Assembly (NCBI RefSeq): GCF_024436375.1
Contig: NZ_JAFMZM010000001.1
Location: forward strand, 62,001 to 126,000
Source of the DNA: Nocardioides astragali
Lineage (GTDB): Bacteria > Actinomycetota > Actinomycetes > Propionibacteriales > Nocardioidaceae
Length of the DNA: 64,000 nt
Direction: 5' to 3'
Below the pieces are notes generated by a model that was given only the letters and a program-made list of their open reading frames with translations, was not told the DNA's origin and ran no database searches. Below, piece by piece: positions 1 to 8,603 of this stretch. Within the stretch, counting starts at the first letter, position 1. Each line of letters starts with the position of its first letter. A program made the position numbers and the translations under genes.

Positions 1-284
1 GGCCGCAGCTGCTACGAGTGCTGATCTCATGGCCTCAGGCTGCAACCGAGCGCGCGTGAAGAAGCGAGGCGGACGAGAAGGCTGTGAACGACGGTCGTTT
101 CACGCCGCCTGTGGACGCGTGGTGGCTCGGACTCGCGGAGGCGACTCAGGCGCAGCGCCCGCGGTGCGGCGGTGGGACCTCCACTGGTAAACCGATACGG
201 CCGCTCGTCGCACGGTATGTCGCGACTCGAGCGACCATATGGCCGCTCGAGTCGCCATTCGGCGGCGGCGGCAGGCCCGGCCCG
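1..284. other. Left-edge intergenic region without a recognisable gene
   Basis: I see no convincing coding region here. The open frames that cross it are out-of-frame readings of lysS or extend from it. The stretch holds the strong palindrome at 222-255, just downstream of the lysS stop codon. The gene to the left, if any, lies outside the window. Confidence 0.5.
222..255. repeat. 34-bp near-perfect palindrome downstream of lysS
   Basis: Two 12-nt arms, GCGACTCGAGCG (222-233) and CGCTCGAGTCGC (244-255), are exact reverse complements. The 10 nt between them contain a further palindrome, CCATATGG, so only one base pair in the whole 34 bp is mismatched. It lies 30 nt beyond the lysS stop and could form a stable RNA hairpin or be a REP-like element. 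There is no U-tract, so a classical intrinsic terminator is uncertain. Confidence 0.75.
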
Positions 285-1991
285 TCAGGCGCCGAGCAGG
301 TGCCGCACCTTGGCCGGCCCCAGCGCCAGCACGAGCGTGGGCAGGCGAGGACCCCGGTCGGCGGACACCAGGAGGTTGTAGAGGAGCCGGAAGAAGTCCT
401 TCTGGTCCGCCTTCACCTGGTCGGTCGGGGCGTCGTCGAAGCCGAGGCCGCGGGCGACCTTCGGCACGCCGTAGACGACGCTGGTGACGGCCTCGAGGTC
501 GGCCTCGTCGGGCAGGCGGTCGAGGAAGATCCGCAACCAGAGCTCCTCGTCCTCGCTCAGCGCCGCGAGGCGCTCGACGTCCGGCTTCTCGCGGACCGTC
601 GTGCGCTCCTCGGCGGGCACGTGCTCGGCAGTCCACTGCATCGCCTTGGACAGCCGCGGCTCGAGGTCGTCGACGGACTCGTGGGGGAACCCCGCGGACT
701 CCACGATCCGCGAGATGAGCTCGGCCGAGCCGGCCGTCACGTCGGCGACCGACGACAGGGTGCGGAAGGGGACCGCCACGACGGGGGTGGGCAGCCGGCC
801 GGCGGACGCCGTCTCGGAGGCGCGGTGCCAGGCGAGCGTCGCGACGTCGGCCTTCGCGGGGTCGCCGGCCTTGCGGCCCAGGGCGTCCCACTCGTCGTAG
901 AGCCGCACGACGGCCGGGCCGAAGTCGATGTCGAAGGCCTGCGTCGGCGCCCGGCGGACGTAGAGCCAGCGCAGCATCGGCGCCTCGAGGATCCGCAGTG
1001 CGTCGACCGCCGTGGGCACGCCGCCGGCCGAGGACGACATCTTCTGCACGCCGGCGAACCCGACGAAGGCGTAGATCACCCGGGCCGGCGCGCGCCATTC
1101 GAAGATCGACGACACGAGGTCGGTGCCGACGGTGTAGGACGACCCCGGTGTCATGTGGTCACGGCCGGCGGGCTCGAAGTCGACCTTCTCGTAGGCCCAG
1201 CGCATGGGCCAGTCGACCTTCCAGACGAGCTTGCCGTCGGCGTCGCTGGAGAGGTCGGTCGTGCCCTCGAAGCCGCAGGAGGAGCAGGTGTAGGACAGCG
1301 TCGTCGTGGCGTCGTCGTACGCCGTGGTGGCCACCGTGTCGCGTCCGCACTGGCGGCAGTAGGGGCGGTAGGGGAAGCGGGCGATCGCGTCGCCGGCGCC
1401 GGTCGGGTCGGCGTCGTCGTTGGCGACCGAGTCCGCGAGGTCGGCCGCCTCCTGCTCGGAGGCGTCATCGGCCGGGGTGAGCCTCTTGGTGCGGTGCCGA
1501 GCGAGCACCGCCTCGATCTCGTCGCGTCGCGAGACGGCCAGGAGGACCTGCTCGCGGTAGGCGCCCGAGGTGTACATCTGCGTCTGGGAGATCTCCTCCA
1601 TCTCGACGCCGAGGTCGCGCAGCGCCGCCTGCAGCGGTGCCTTGAAGTGCTCGGCCCAGCTGTCGTGGCACTCCCACGGGTCGGGCACCGCGGTCAGCGG
1701 ACGCCCGATGTGCTCGGCCCACTCGGCCGGCACACCGGCCGGCACCTTGCGGAACCTGTCGAAGTCGTCCCAGGAGTGCAGGTGGCGCACGGGCACGCCG
1801 CGGCGCCTCAGCTCCTCGGCCACGAAGTGCGGCGTGATGAACTCGCGCAGGTTGCCCAGGTGGATCGGGCCACTCGGGGAGGCGCCTGACGCGACGGTCA
1901 CCAGGTTGCCCTCGCCCGCGTGGCGTACGGCGTCGTCCGCCGCGCGCGTCACCCAGTCGACCGGTTCGCCCTGCTGTCCGCCTCGTGCCAT
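285..1991 (-). CDS. lysS: Class I lysyl-tRNA synthetase
   Basis: Charges tRNA-Lys with lysine in the cytoplasm. This is the archaeal-type class I enzyme (LysK-like), not the class II LysRS of most bacteria. The 568-residue protein has the class I signatures: an HLGN version of HIGH at residues 44-47 (after SGPI) and KMSSS at about 317-321. Between them lies a zinc-ribbon insert with cysteines at about 212, 215, 236 and 239. The start ATG gives MARGGQQG, and full length matches the family. It is transcribed away from the regulator at 2209, and a dyad element lies between them. Class I LysRS occurs sporadically in actinobacteria, so the gene is informative but not broken. Confidence 0.97.
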   Translation of the reverse strand: MARGGQQGEPVDWVTRAADDAVRHAGEGNLVTVASGASPSGPIHLGNLREFITPHFVAEELRRRGVPVRHLHSWDDFDRFRKVPAGVPAEWAEHIGRPLTAVPDPWECHDSWAEHFKAPLQAALRDLGVEMEEISQTQMYTSGAYREQVLLAVSRRDEIEAVLARHRTKRLTPADDASEQEAADLADSVANDDADPTGAGDAIARFPYRPYCRQCGRDTVATTAYDDATTTLSYTCSSCGFEGTTDLSSDADGKLVWKVDWPMRWAYEKVDFEPAGRDHMTPGSSYTVGTDLVSSIFEWRAPARVIYAFVGFAGVQKMSSSAGGVPTAVDALRILEAPMLRWLYVRRAPTQAFDIDFGPAVVRLYDEWDALGRKAGDPAKADVATLAWHRASETASAGRLPTPVVAVPFRTLSSVADVTAGSAELISRIVESAGFPHESVDDLEPRLSKAMQWTAEHVPAEERTTVREKPDVERLAALSEDEELWLRIFLDRLPDEADLEAVTSVVYGVPKVARGLGFDDAPTDQVKADQKDFFRLLYNLLVSADRGPRLPTLVLALGPAKVRHLLGA

Positions 1992-2081
1992 GCGGCAAGG
2001 CTATCGGGGGATGATGCTGGCGCCGGAGCCATCCCCCGGGCGGCTCCGGCGCCACCACTCGGGCGCTGCGCTCACGCGCCG

Positions 2082-2112
2082 AGCCACGTGGGCACCCCCG
2101 TGCCACGTGGCT
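2082..2112. promoter_or_regulatory. Dyad element with two CCACGTGG cores
   Basis: Arms AGCCACGTGG (2082-2091) and CCACGTGGCT (2103-2112) are exact reverse complements, each containing the self-palindromic hexamer CACGTG. The spacer adds GCAC/GTGC, so the stem can extend to 13 pairs with one bulge. It sits in the divergent intergenic region between lysS and the HTH regulator, so a protein-binding operator or a 5' leader hairpin are both possible. Confidence 0.6.
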
Positions 2113-2208
2113 GTCCCGAGCAGTCGGCAGCATTGTGCCATCAGGGTTGCCTTGACGCGTGGCTCCAAGTGGCCGCTGGCACTAAGATGCCAACCGAGGG
2201 GGTGGCGG

Positions 2209-3180
2209 ATGCCGGAGAGCGCAGTGGTCGCGGCCCTCGGGCTGCCCACCCAGATGGAGCCGGTCTACCGCAGGGTCCTGCCGGGCTCGGGCCAGTCGGT
2301 CGAGCAGGTGGCGGCGAGCATGCTCCTCTCCGCCGAGCAGCTCCTCGACCAGCTGGCACCGTTGGTCGCCCTCGAGGTCGTGACCGTCGAGGACGGCGTC
2401 CTCCACGTCCTGGACCCGGCCACCGCCACGAGCCGGGCGCTCGCAGCCCAGGCCGCGGAGCTCGGCGTCGCGGCACGGGAGCTGGCGCGGATCGCGGAGG
2501 TGCTGCCGGTGCTCTCGGAGCGCCGCTACGCCGAGCCCGGCAACGACCAGCTCATCGACGGGGACGTGTCGACCACGGCCGACGTACCCGGCCTGATCGC
2601 CCAGTGGATCCGGGAGAAGCGCGGAGACGTGTGCTTCCTCCGGCCCGACCAGTGGCGGTTCCCGAGCGAGTCCGAGATGGCCGTGGCGGTGGGCAACGCC
2701 GTGCGCGAGGGCCGCCGTGTCCGCGCCATCTATCCCGCCCGCGCGCTGTCGGAGGCCTCGCAGGTGCTGCGGATGCGCGTCGAGATCGGCGAGGACGTCC
2801 GGGTCGTGCCGAGCGTGCTGACCCGGCTGGTCATCGTCGGCCCTCGCCGCGCGATCGTGCCCGAGCCGCTCGGCACCGGCTCCGACCACCGCGTCGTGGT
2901 CCGGCAGGCGTCCCTGGTCGGCATGCTCCAGGCCTACTTCGACGCGCTCTGGGAGACCGCCAGCCGAGTCGACCCCAAAGGTGACCGACTGGCCGAGCGC
3001 GACCACCGACGCCTCCTGCTGGCCGAGCTGGCCGACGGGGTCAAGGACGAGCAGATCGCCCGCAACCTCGACATGAGTCTGCGCACCGTCCGTCGACGGG
3101 TCGCCACCCTGATGTCCGAGCTCGGGGTGGACACCCGTTTCCAGGCAGGGGTCGAGGCCGTCCGTCGCGGCTGGCTGTGA
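2209..3180 (+). CDS. HTH transcriptional regulator (TrmB/LuxR-like architecture)
   Basis: Predicted DNA-binding regulator of 323 residues. The C-terminal ~60 residues form a LuxR/GerE-type helix-turn-helix (ADGVKDEQIARNLDMSLRTV followed by RRRVATLM), and the N-terminal ~80 residues look like a winged-helix sensor region. The middle part (QWIREKRGDVCFLRPDQWRF) resembles the effector region of actinobacterial HTH proteins found beside biosynthetic genes. The ATG at 2209 is preceded by GAGGGGG at suitable distance. A TAAGAT -10-like hexamer at 2183-2188 would give a short leader. It is divergent from lysS and convergent with the lipid kinase. The regulated target is not visible. Confidence 0.8.
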   Translation: MPESAVVAALGLPTQMEPVYRRVLPGSGQSVEQVAASMLLSAEQLLDQLAPLVALEVVTVEDGVLHVLDPATATSRALAAQAAELGVAARELARIAEVLPVLSERRYAEPGNDQLIDGDVSTTADVPGLIAQWIREKRGDVCFLRPDQWRFPSESEMAVAVGNAVREGRRVRAIYPARALSEASQVLRMRVEIGEDVRVVPSVLTRLVIVGPRRAIVPEPLGTGSDHRVVVRQASLVGMLQAYFDALWETASRVDPKGDRLAERDHRRLLLAELADGVKDEQIARNLDMSLRTVRRRVATLMSELGVDTRFQAGVEAVRRGWL

Positions 3181-3204
3181 CGCCGTCCCCGGCGCGGGGA
3201 GCCG

Positions 3205-4116
3205 TCAGGGCAGGATCATGGAGTACGCCGCCGGCTCCAGGCGCCAGCTCCGGCTGCGCTCGGGCCCGGAGACCTCGCCGTCGGCGGACAGCCAGAACTC
3301 GTCGCCGCTCACCTTGACGGACCTGCCGCGCAGCGTCAGCACGTCGTCGCGCTCGTCGTGCTCGCCCTTGCGCAGCCGAGCGGCGTAGCCGAGCTTGGCC
3401 ATCGGGGAGACCGCCCGGCTGATCATCACGTCGAGCACGCCGTCCTCGGTGTCCGCGTCCGGGTTGAGCTCGGTGCCGCCACCGACGTTGCTGCCGTTGC
3501 CGATGGCGACCATGAGGACCGGACGGTTGACGTCGTTGACGACCGTGCCGTCGAGCTCGACGCGCAGCCGCCAGCTCGGCGGGTGGAAGGCCGACAGGAG
3601 GGCGCCGATCGGGTAGCCCAGCTTGCCGAGGTTGGCCTTGCCGACGCCGATCGCGCCGAGCCGGCCCTTCCACTTGTGCCCCTTGCGACTGGCCTGGGCG
3701 CCCACGCCGACGTGGACGTTGTTGACGACGATGTTGCCCGTCTCGTCGACCAGCAGGTCGACCGGCCGGGGCTCGCCGGTCAGCACGAGACGGGCGGCGT
3801 CCTCGATCTCGAGCGGGATCTGGTTGCCGCGGGCGAAGTCGTTGCCGGTGCCCATCGGCAGCAGCGCCAGGGTGGCGCCGGCCAGCTCGTGGCGCTTGTA
3901 GAGAGCCGTCACGACTGCGTGCAGGCTGCCGTCGCCGCCGGCGACGACCACCGTGCGCCCGCCCGCACGGTGCAGCACCCCGTCGAGCTCGCCCGGGTTG
4001 GCGGTCCTGGCGACCTCCACGGAGGCGTCCTCGCGGAGCACGGCCATCGCCTCGGCCAGCCGCTCCTCGTCCGAGGTGCCGGCTTCGGCGTTGGTGATCA
4101 CCAGCAAGGAGCGCAC
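3205..4116 (-). CDS. Diacylglycerol kinase family lipid kinase
   Basis: A 303-residue member of the DAGK catalytic family (YegS/DgkB type), which phosphorylates diacylglycerol or a related lipid with ATP at the membrane surface. The nucleotide-binding motif VVVAGGDGSLHAV is at about residues 56-68, and the second conserved motif LLPMGTGNDFARGNQIPLEI follows at about 85-104. The C-terminal half is the usual beta-sandwich. The GTG start at 4116 has TAGTGT six nt upstream on the same strand, which suggests a leaderless transcript. The gene ends 24 nt from the convergent HTH regulator. Substrate specificity cannot be read from the sequence. Confidence 0.92.
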   Translation of the reverse strand: MRSLLVITNAEAGTSDEERLAEAMAVLREDASVEVARTANPGELDGVLHRAGGRTVVVAGGDGSLHAVVTALYKRHELAGATLALLPMGTGNDFARGNQIPLEIEDAARLVLTGEPRPVDLLVDETGNIVVNNVHVGVGAQASRKGHKWKGRLGAIGVGKANLGKLGYPIGALLSAFHPPSWRLRVELDGTVVNDVNRPVLMVAIGNGSNVGGGTELNPDADTEDGVLDVMISRAVSPMAKLGYAARLRKGEHDERDDVLTLRGRSVKVSGDEFWLSADGEVSGPERSRSWRLEPAAYSMILP

Positions 4117-4122
4117 GGCCGG

Positions 4123-4128
4123 ACACTA
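4123..4128 (-). promoter_or_regulatory. Leaderless -10 element of the lipid kinase
   Basis: TAGTGT on the minus strand, separated by 6 nt from the GTG start at 4116. This spacing puts the transcription start on the start codon. Confidence 0.5.
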
Positions 4129-4214
4129 GCCCACTCCCGACCGCCGGCATCTCACCCTGAGGGCCGCACGCGCGGTCCGCTCCGCGCGGGTGCGGTAGCG
4201 TGGCTGCGCAAGAG

Positions 4215-4247
4215 CCCCGGTGCCTTGTGCCGGGGTTGTTTCTATTT
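4215..4247 (+). promoter_or_regulatory. Hairpin plus T-rich tract in the purA leader
   Basis: CCCCGG (4215-4220) pairs with CCGGGG (4230-4235) around a 9-nt loop and is followed by TTGTTTCTATTT. This resembles a weak intrinsic terminator, about 30 nt before the purA ATG. It could terminate upstream transcription or act as an attenuator of purA. No metabolite aptamer is evident. Confidence 0.45.
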
Positions 4248-4274
4248 CTGCTGACATGACAGAGGAGGGCTGAG

Positions 4275-5558
4275 ATGCCCGCGATCGTCGTGCTCGGCGC
4301 CCAGTGGGGCGACGAGGGCAAAGGCAAGGCCACCGACCTGTTGGCCACCACGGACCCGATCGACTTCGTGGTCCGCACCAGCGGTGGGCACAACGCCGGC
4401 CACACCATCGTCGTCAACGGCGAGAAGTACGCCACCCACCTGCTGCCCAGCGGCATCCTCACGCCGGGAGCCACGTCGGTCATCGCCGGCGGCGTGGTGG
4501 TCTCGCCGGAGGCGCTGTTCCGCGAGCTGGACGGCCTCATCGCCCGGGGCGTGGAGGTCGCGGACCTCAAGGTCAGCGCCAACGCGCACGTGATCGCGAG
4601 CTATCACGCGACCATCGACAAGGTCACCGAGCGCTTCCTCGGCAAGAACCAGATCGGCACCACGGGCCGCGGCATCGGTCCGGCCTACGCCGACAAGATC
4701 AACCGGGTCGGCGTACGCATCGCGGACCTGTTCGACGAGAAGATCCTGACCGAGAAGGTCGAGGCGGCGCTCGACGTCCGCAACCACCTGCTGACCAAGG
4801 TCTACAACCGCCGGGCGATCGAGGTGGAGGTCGTGGTCGAGGAGCTCCTCTCCTACGCCGAGCGGCTGCGGCCGATGGTCTGCGACACCTCGCTGCTGCT
4901 CAATCGCGCGCTCGATGCCGGTCAGACGGTGCTCTTCGAGGGCGCCCAGGCGACCATGCTCGACGTCGACCACGGCACCTATCCGTTCGTCACGTCCTCC
5001 AACCCGGTGGCCGGCGGCGTCTGTGTCGGTGCGGGCATCGGCCCCACCCGCATCGACCGCGTGGTCGGCGTGATCAAGGCCTACACGACGCGGGTGGGCT
5101 CGGGTCCGTTCCCCACCGAGCTGTTCGACGAGGACGGCGTCCAGCTCCAGCAGCTCGGCGGCGAGATCGGCGTCTCGACCGGCCGCACCCGCCGCTGCGG
5201 CTGGTACGACGCCGTGGTCGCGCGCTACGCGAGCCGGGTCAACGGCCTCACCGAGTTCTTCCTGACCAAGCTCGACATCCTCGGTGCGTGGGACCGGATC
5301 CCGGTCTGCGTCGCCTACGAGATCGATGGTCAGCGCGTCGAGGAGATGCCGATGACCCAGACCGAGTTCCACCACGCGAAGCCGGTCTACGAGTACTTCG
5401 ACGGCTGGAAGAGCGACATCTCCGGGTGCCGCTCCTTCGACGAGCTGCCCAAGAACGCCCAGATCTACGTCCAGGCCCTCGAGGAGATCTCGGGCGCGAG
5501 GATCTGGGGCGTGGGCGTCGGACCGGGCCGCGAGCAGACCGTGGTGGTGCACGGGTGA
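4275..5558 (+). CDS. purA: Adenylosuccinate synthetase
   Basis: Catalyses IMP + aspartate + GTP to adenylosuccinate, the first committed step to AMP, in the cytoplasm. The 427-residue protein has the P-loop-like WGDEGKGK motif at residues 11-18, GHNAGHT near residue 37, [11 protein letters not shown] in the IMP-binding region, and the GTP-binding C-terminal part. The ATG at 4275 follows AGAGGAGGG, a strong ribosome binding site. Its stop codon overlaps the purD start, so purA and purD are translationally coupled. Full length for the family. Confidence 0.98.
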   Translation: MPAIVVLGAQWGDEGKGKATDLLATTDPIDFVVRTSGGHNAGHTIVVNGEKYATHLLPSGILTPGATSVIAGGVVVSPEALFRELDGLIARGVEVADLKVSANAHVIASYHATIDKVTERFLGKNQIGTTGRGIGPAYADKINRVGVRIADLFDEKILTEKVEAALDVRNHLLTKVYNRRAIEVEVVVEELLSYAERLRPMVCDTSLLLNRALDAGQTVLFEGAQATMLDVDHGTYPFVTSSNPVAGGVCVGAGIGPTRIDRVVGVIKAYTTRVGSGPFPTELFDEDGVQLQQLGGEIGVSTGRTRRCGWYDAVVARYASRVNGLTEFFLTKLDILGAWDRIPVCVAYEIDGQRVEEMPMTQTEFHHAKPVYEYFDGWKSDISGCRSFDELPKNAQIYVQALEEISGARIWGVGVGPGREQTVVVHG

Positions 5559-6823
5559 GGACGCTTGTCGTCGGCGCCGGCGGGCGCGAGCACGCCCTGG
5601 CGATCGCGCTGGCGCGCGATCCCGCCGTCGCGGAGGTGCACGCTGCCCCGGGCAACCCAGGCATCGGCGAGGTCGCCACGCTCCACGACGTGGACCCGAT
5701 GGACGGTCCGGCCGTCGCGGCGCTCGCCGCCTCGATCGGCGCGGACCTCGTCGTGGTCGGACCCGAGGCGCCGCTGGTCGCCGGGGTCGCGAACGCCGTG
5801 CGCGACGCAGGGATCGCCTGCTTCGGCCCGTCGCGTGCCGCTGCGCGGCTCGAGGGCTCCAAGACGTTCGCCAAGGAGGTCATGTCGGCCGCCGGCGTGC
5901 CGACTGCCGGCTCCTTCACGTGCACGATGCCCGAGGAGACAGCGGCTGCGCTCGACGCGTTCGGGGCGCCGTACGTCGTCAAGGACGACGCGCTGGCCGC
6001 CGGCAAGGGCGTCGTCGTGACCAACGACCTCGGTGAGGCGCTGGCCCACGCGGCGGCCTGCGAGCGCGTGGTCGTCGAGGAGTTCCTCGATGGCCCCGAG
6101 TTCTCCCTCTTCGTGGTCTGCGACGGCACGCAGGGGCGTCCGCTGCTGCCGGCGCAGGACTTCAAGCGCATCTTCGACGGCGGGCGTGGCCCCAACACCG
6201 GCGGCATGGGGTCCTACTCCCCGCTCGCCTGGCTCCCCGACGGCACCGTCGACGCGGTCATGGAGCAGGTCGTGGCCCCCACCCTCGCCGAGATGCAGCG
6301 ACGGGGCGCACCCTTCATCGGCTGCCTGTACGTCGGACTGGCGCTCACCACCGCGGGCCCCAAGGTCATCGAGTTCAACGTCCGCTTCGGCGACCCGGAC
6401 ATCCAGCCCGTCCTGGCGCTCCTCGAGTCACCGCTGGGGGTCCTGCTCCGGGCCGCGGCGGACGGCGACCTGTCGTCCGTGCCTGCTCCGGCCTTCGCCT
6501 CCGGTGCGGCGGTCACGGTCGTGGTGGCCAGCGCGGGCTACCCCGAGGGCTCCAGCAGCGGCGACGTCATCGTCGGCACCGAGACGCTGGCGGTCGAGGG
6601 CGACGTCGACGTCGTCCACGCCGGCACCGCGCGCACCGAGGCCGGGCTGGTGACCGCAGGTGGTCGGGTCCTGGCCGTCCGCGCGCGCGGCACGGACGTA
6701 GCGGACGCCCGGGCCAAGGCGTACGAGGGTGTCGCCAGCATCAGCTTCCCGGGCGCCCAGTGGCGGCGCGACATCGCCGCCGAGCCGCTCGGGGTCGTCG
6801 AGGGCGCTGCGGCCCTCGACTGA
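5555..6823 (+). CDS. purD: Phosphoribosylamine-glycine ligase (GAR synthetase)
   Basis: ATP-grasp enzyme that joins phosphoribosylamine and glycine, step 2 of purine synthesis. The GTG start overlaps the purA stop (GTGA), giving 422 residues starting [16 protein letters not shown]. Family motifs include [12 protein letters not shown], the ATP-grasp lid region [21 protein letters not shown] and [10 protein letters not shown]. The start was chosen for the 4-nt overlap and because it puts the conserved nucleotide-binding strand at the N-terminus. Forms one transcription unit with purA. Confidence 0.98.
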   Translation: MRTLVVGAGGREHALAIALARDPAVAEVHAAPGNPGIGEVATLHDVDPMDGPAVAALAASIGADLVVVGPEAPLVAGVANAVRDAGIACFGPSRAAARLEGSKTFAKEVMSAAGVPTAGSFTCTMPEETAAALDAFGAPYVVKDDALAAGKGVVVTNDLGEALAHAAACERVVVEEFLDGPEFSLFVVCDGTQGRPLLPAQDFKRIFDGGRGPNTGGMGSYSPLAWLPDGTVDAVMEQVVAPTLAEMQRRGAPFIGCLYVGLALTTAGPKVIEFNVRFGDPDIQPVLALLESPLGVLLRAAADGDLSSVPAPAFASGAAVTVVVASAGYPEGSSSGDVIVGTETLAVEGDVDVVHAGTARTEAGLVTAGGRVLAVRARGTDVADARAKAYEGVASISFPGAQWRRDIAAEPLGVVEGAAALD

Positions 6824-6877
6824 CCACGCCCGACCGCTCGTCGCGGCGGTCCCTGGTCGGATGGGAGGATGGGGGTC

Positions 6878-8296
6878 GTGAGCGTCCCCAACGTCCTGGC
6901 CACCCGCTACGCCGGTGCCGACCTCGCCGAGATCTGGTCTCCCGAGCACAAGATCGTCCTCGAGCGGCAGCTGTGGGTCGCGGTGCTGAAGGCCCAGCGC
7001 GACCTCGGCATCGACGTGCCCGAGGGCGTCGTCGAGGCCTACGAGTCCGTCATCGACAAGGTCGACCTCGACTCGATCGCCGCGCGCGAGCGGATCACCC
7101 GCCACGACGTGAAGGCCCGCATCGAGGAGTTCTCCTCCCTCGCCGGCCACGAGCACATCCACAAGGGCATGACCTCGCGGGACCTCACCGAGAACGTCGA
7201 GCAGCTGCAGGTACGCCGCTCGCTCGAGGTGGTGCGCGACCGCGCCGTCGCGGCGCTGGTCCGCCTCGGCCGACTGGCCGCCGAGCACGAGCTCACCGTG
7301 ATGGCCGGCCGGTCCCACAACGTCGCGGCCCAGGCGACCACCCTCGGCAAGCGCTTCGCGACGGTCGCCGACGAGATGCTCATCGCGGTGCAACGCATCG
7401 AGGAGCTGCTCGCCCGCTATCCCCTGCGCGGCATCAAGGGCCCGATGGGCACCGCCCAGGACATGCTCGACCTCCTCGACGGCGATTCCGACAAGCTCGA
7501 TGACCTCGAGCGGCGGGTGGCCTCCCACCTCGGCTTCGACCAGGTGCTGGCCAGCGTCGGCCAGGTCTACCCGCGCTCCCTCGACTTCGACGTGGTCGCG
7601 GCCCTGGTGCAGCTGGTCAGCGGACCCTCCAACCTCGCCACCACGGTCCGGCTGATGGCCGGTCACGAGCTCGTGACCGAGGGCTTCAAGGAAGGGCAGG
7701 TCGGCTCCTCGGCGATGCCCCACAAGATGAACACCCGCTCGTGCGAGCGGGTCAACGGCCTGGCCGTGATCATCCGGGGCCACCTCTCGATGGTCAGCGA
7801 GCTGGCGGGCGACCAGTGGAACGAGGGTGACGTCTCCTGCTCGGTCGTGCGCCGCGTCGCACTGCCCGACGCGTTCTTCGCGACCGACGGGCTCTTCCAG
7901 ACCTTCCTCACCGTGCTCGACGAGTTCGGTGCCTTCCCGGCGGTCATCCAGCGCGAGCTCGACCGCTACCTCCCGTTCCTCACCACGACCAAGGTGCTGA
8001 TGACGGCGGTCCGCAACGGGGTGGGCCGCGAGGCGGCCCACGAGGCGATCAAGGAGGCAGCCGTCGGCACCGCGCTGGCCATGCGGGCCGGCCAGGGCGA
8101 CAACGACGTGTTCGCCAAGCTCGCCGCCGACGAGCGGCTGGGGCTGACGCGCGACCAGATCGACGCGCTCGTCGCCGACCCGATCGAGTTCACCGGAGCC
8201 GCCGTGTCCCAGACCCGTGCGGTCGTCGCCCGGATCGAGGACCTCGCTGCCCGCCACCCCGACGCAGCGGCGTACGTCCCCGGGGCAATCCTCTGA
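6878..8296 (+). CDS. purB: Adenylosuccinate lyase
   Basis: Releases fumarate from SAICAR (step 8) and from adenylosuccinate (AMP branch). The 472-residue protein belongs to the fumarase/aspartase superfamily, with the signature GSSAMPHKMNTRSCERVNGL near residue 280 and the active-site segment TSRDLTEN. I prefer the GTG at 6878 (MSVPNVLATRYAG) because GGGAGG lies upstream and close homologues begin at this point. An in-frame ATG at 6869 would add three residues. It follows purD by 54 nt and fits the purA-purD-purB run. Confidence 0.97.
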   Translation: MSVPNVLATRYAGADLAEIWSPEHKIVLERQLWVAVLKAQRDLGIDVPEGVVEAYESVIDKVDLDSIAARERITRHDVKARIEEFSSLAGHEHIHKGMTSRDLTENVEQLQVRRSLEVVRDRAVAALVRLGRLAAEHELTVMAGRSHNVAAQATTLGKRFATVADEMLIAVQRIEELLARYPLRGIKGPMGTAQDMLDLLDGDSDKLDDLERRVASHLGFDQVLASVGQVYPRSLDFDVVAALVQLVSGPSNLATTVRLMAGHELVTEGFKEGQVGSSAMPHKMNTRSCERVNGLAVIIRGHLSMVSELAGDQWNEGDVSCSVVRRVALPDAFFATDGLFQTFLTVLDEFGAFPAVIQRELDRYLPFLTTTKVLMTAVRNGVGREAAHEAIKEAAVGTALAMRAGQGDNDVFAKLAADERLGLTRDQIDALVADPIEFTGAAVSQTRAVVARIEDLAARHPDAAAYVPGAIL

Positions 8297-8336
8297 CCCG
8301 TCAGTCGCAGTGCCGCCGCCGGGTAATGATGGACTC

Positions 8337-8603
8337 GTGAAGGCGATCCAGGCCCGCGTGACCGGGCGCGTCCAGGGCGTCTCGTTCCGTTGGTACGCCC
8401 AGGAGCAGGCGCGCAGCCTCGGAGTGTCCGGGTGGGTGCGCAACGAGCCCGACGGCTCGGTCCTGCTGCACGCGGAGGGCGACGACCAGGCCGTGGACTC
8501 GCTCGTCGAGTGGTGCCGCCAGGGGCCGTCGCTGGCGAAGGTCAGCAACGTGGCGGTGCGCGAGGACACGGCCTCGGGTGCGACGTCGTTCGAGATCGGC
8601 TAG
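8337..8603 (+). CDS. acyP: Acylphosphatase
   Basis: Small cytoplasmic enzyme that hydrolyses acyl phosphates. The 88-residue protein has the phosphate-binding loop GRVQGVSFRWYAQ at residues 10-22, with the catalytic Arg, and the catalytic Asn in GWVRNEPDGSV near residue 38. The GTG at 8337 gives the typical family length. Its last codons overlap by 4 nt, tail to tail, with the regulator on the other strand. Confidence 0.95.
   Translation: MKAIQARVTGRVQGVSFRWYAQEQARSLGVSGWVRNEPDGSVLLHAEGDDQAVDSLVEWCRQGPSLAKVSNVAVREDTASGATSFEIG

Noticed and set aside
84..1889. A 601-codon open frame on the plus strand opposite lysS
   Set aside because: It is an out-of-frame reading of the GC-rich lysS gene, Arg/Gly/His-rich with no domain. 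The minus-strand LysRS is certain.
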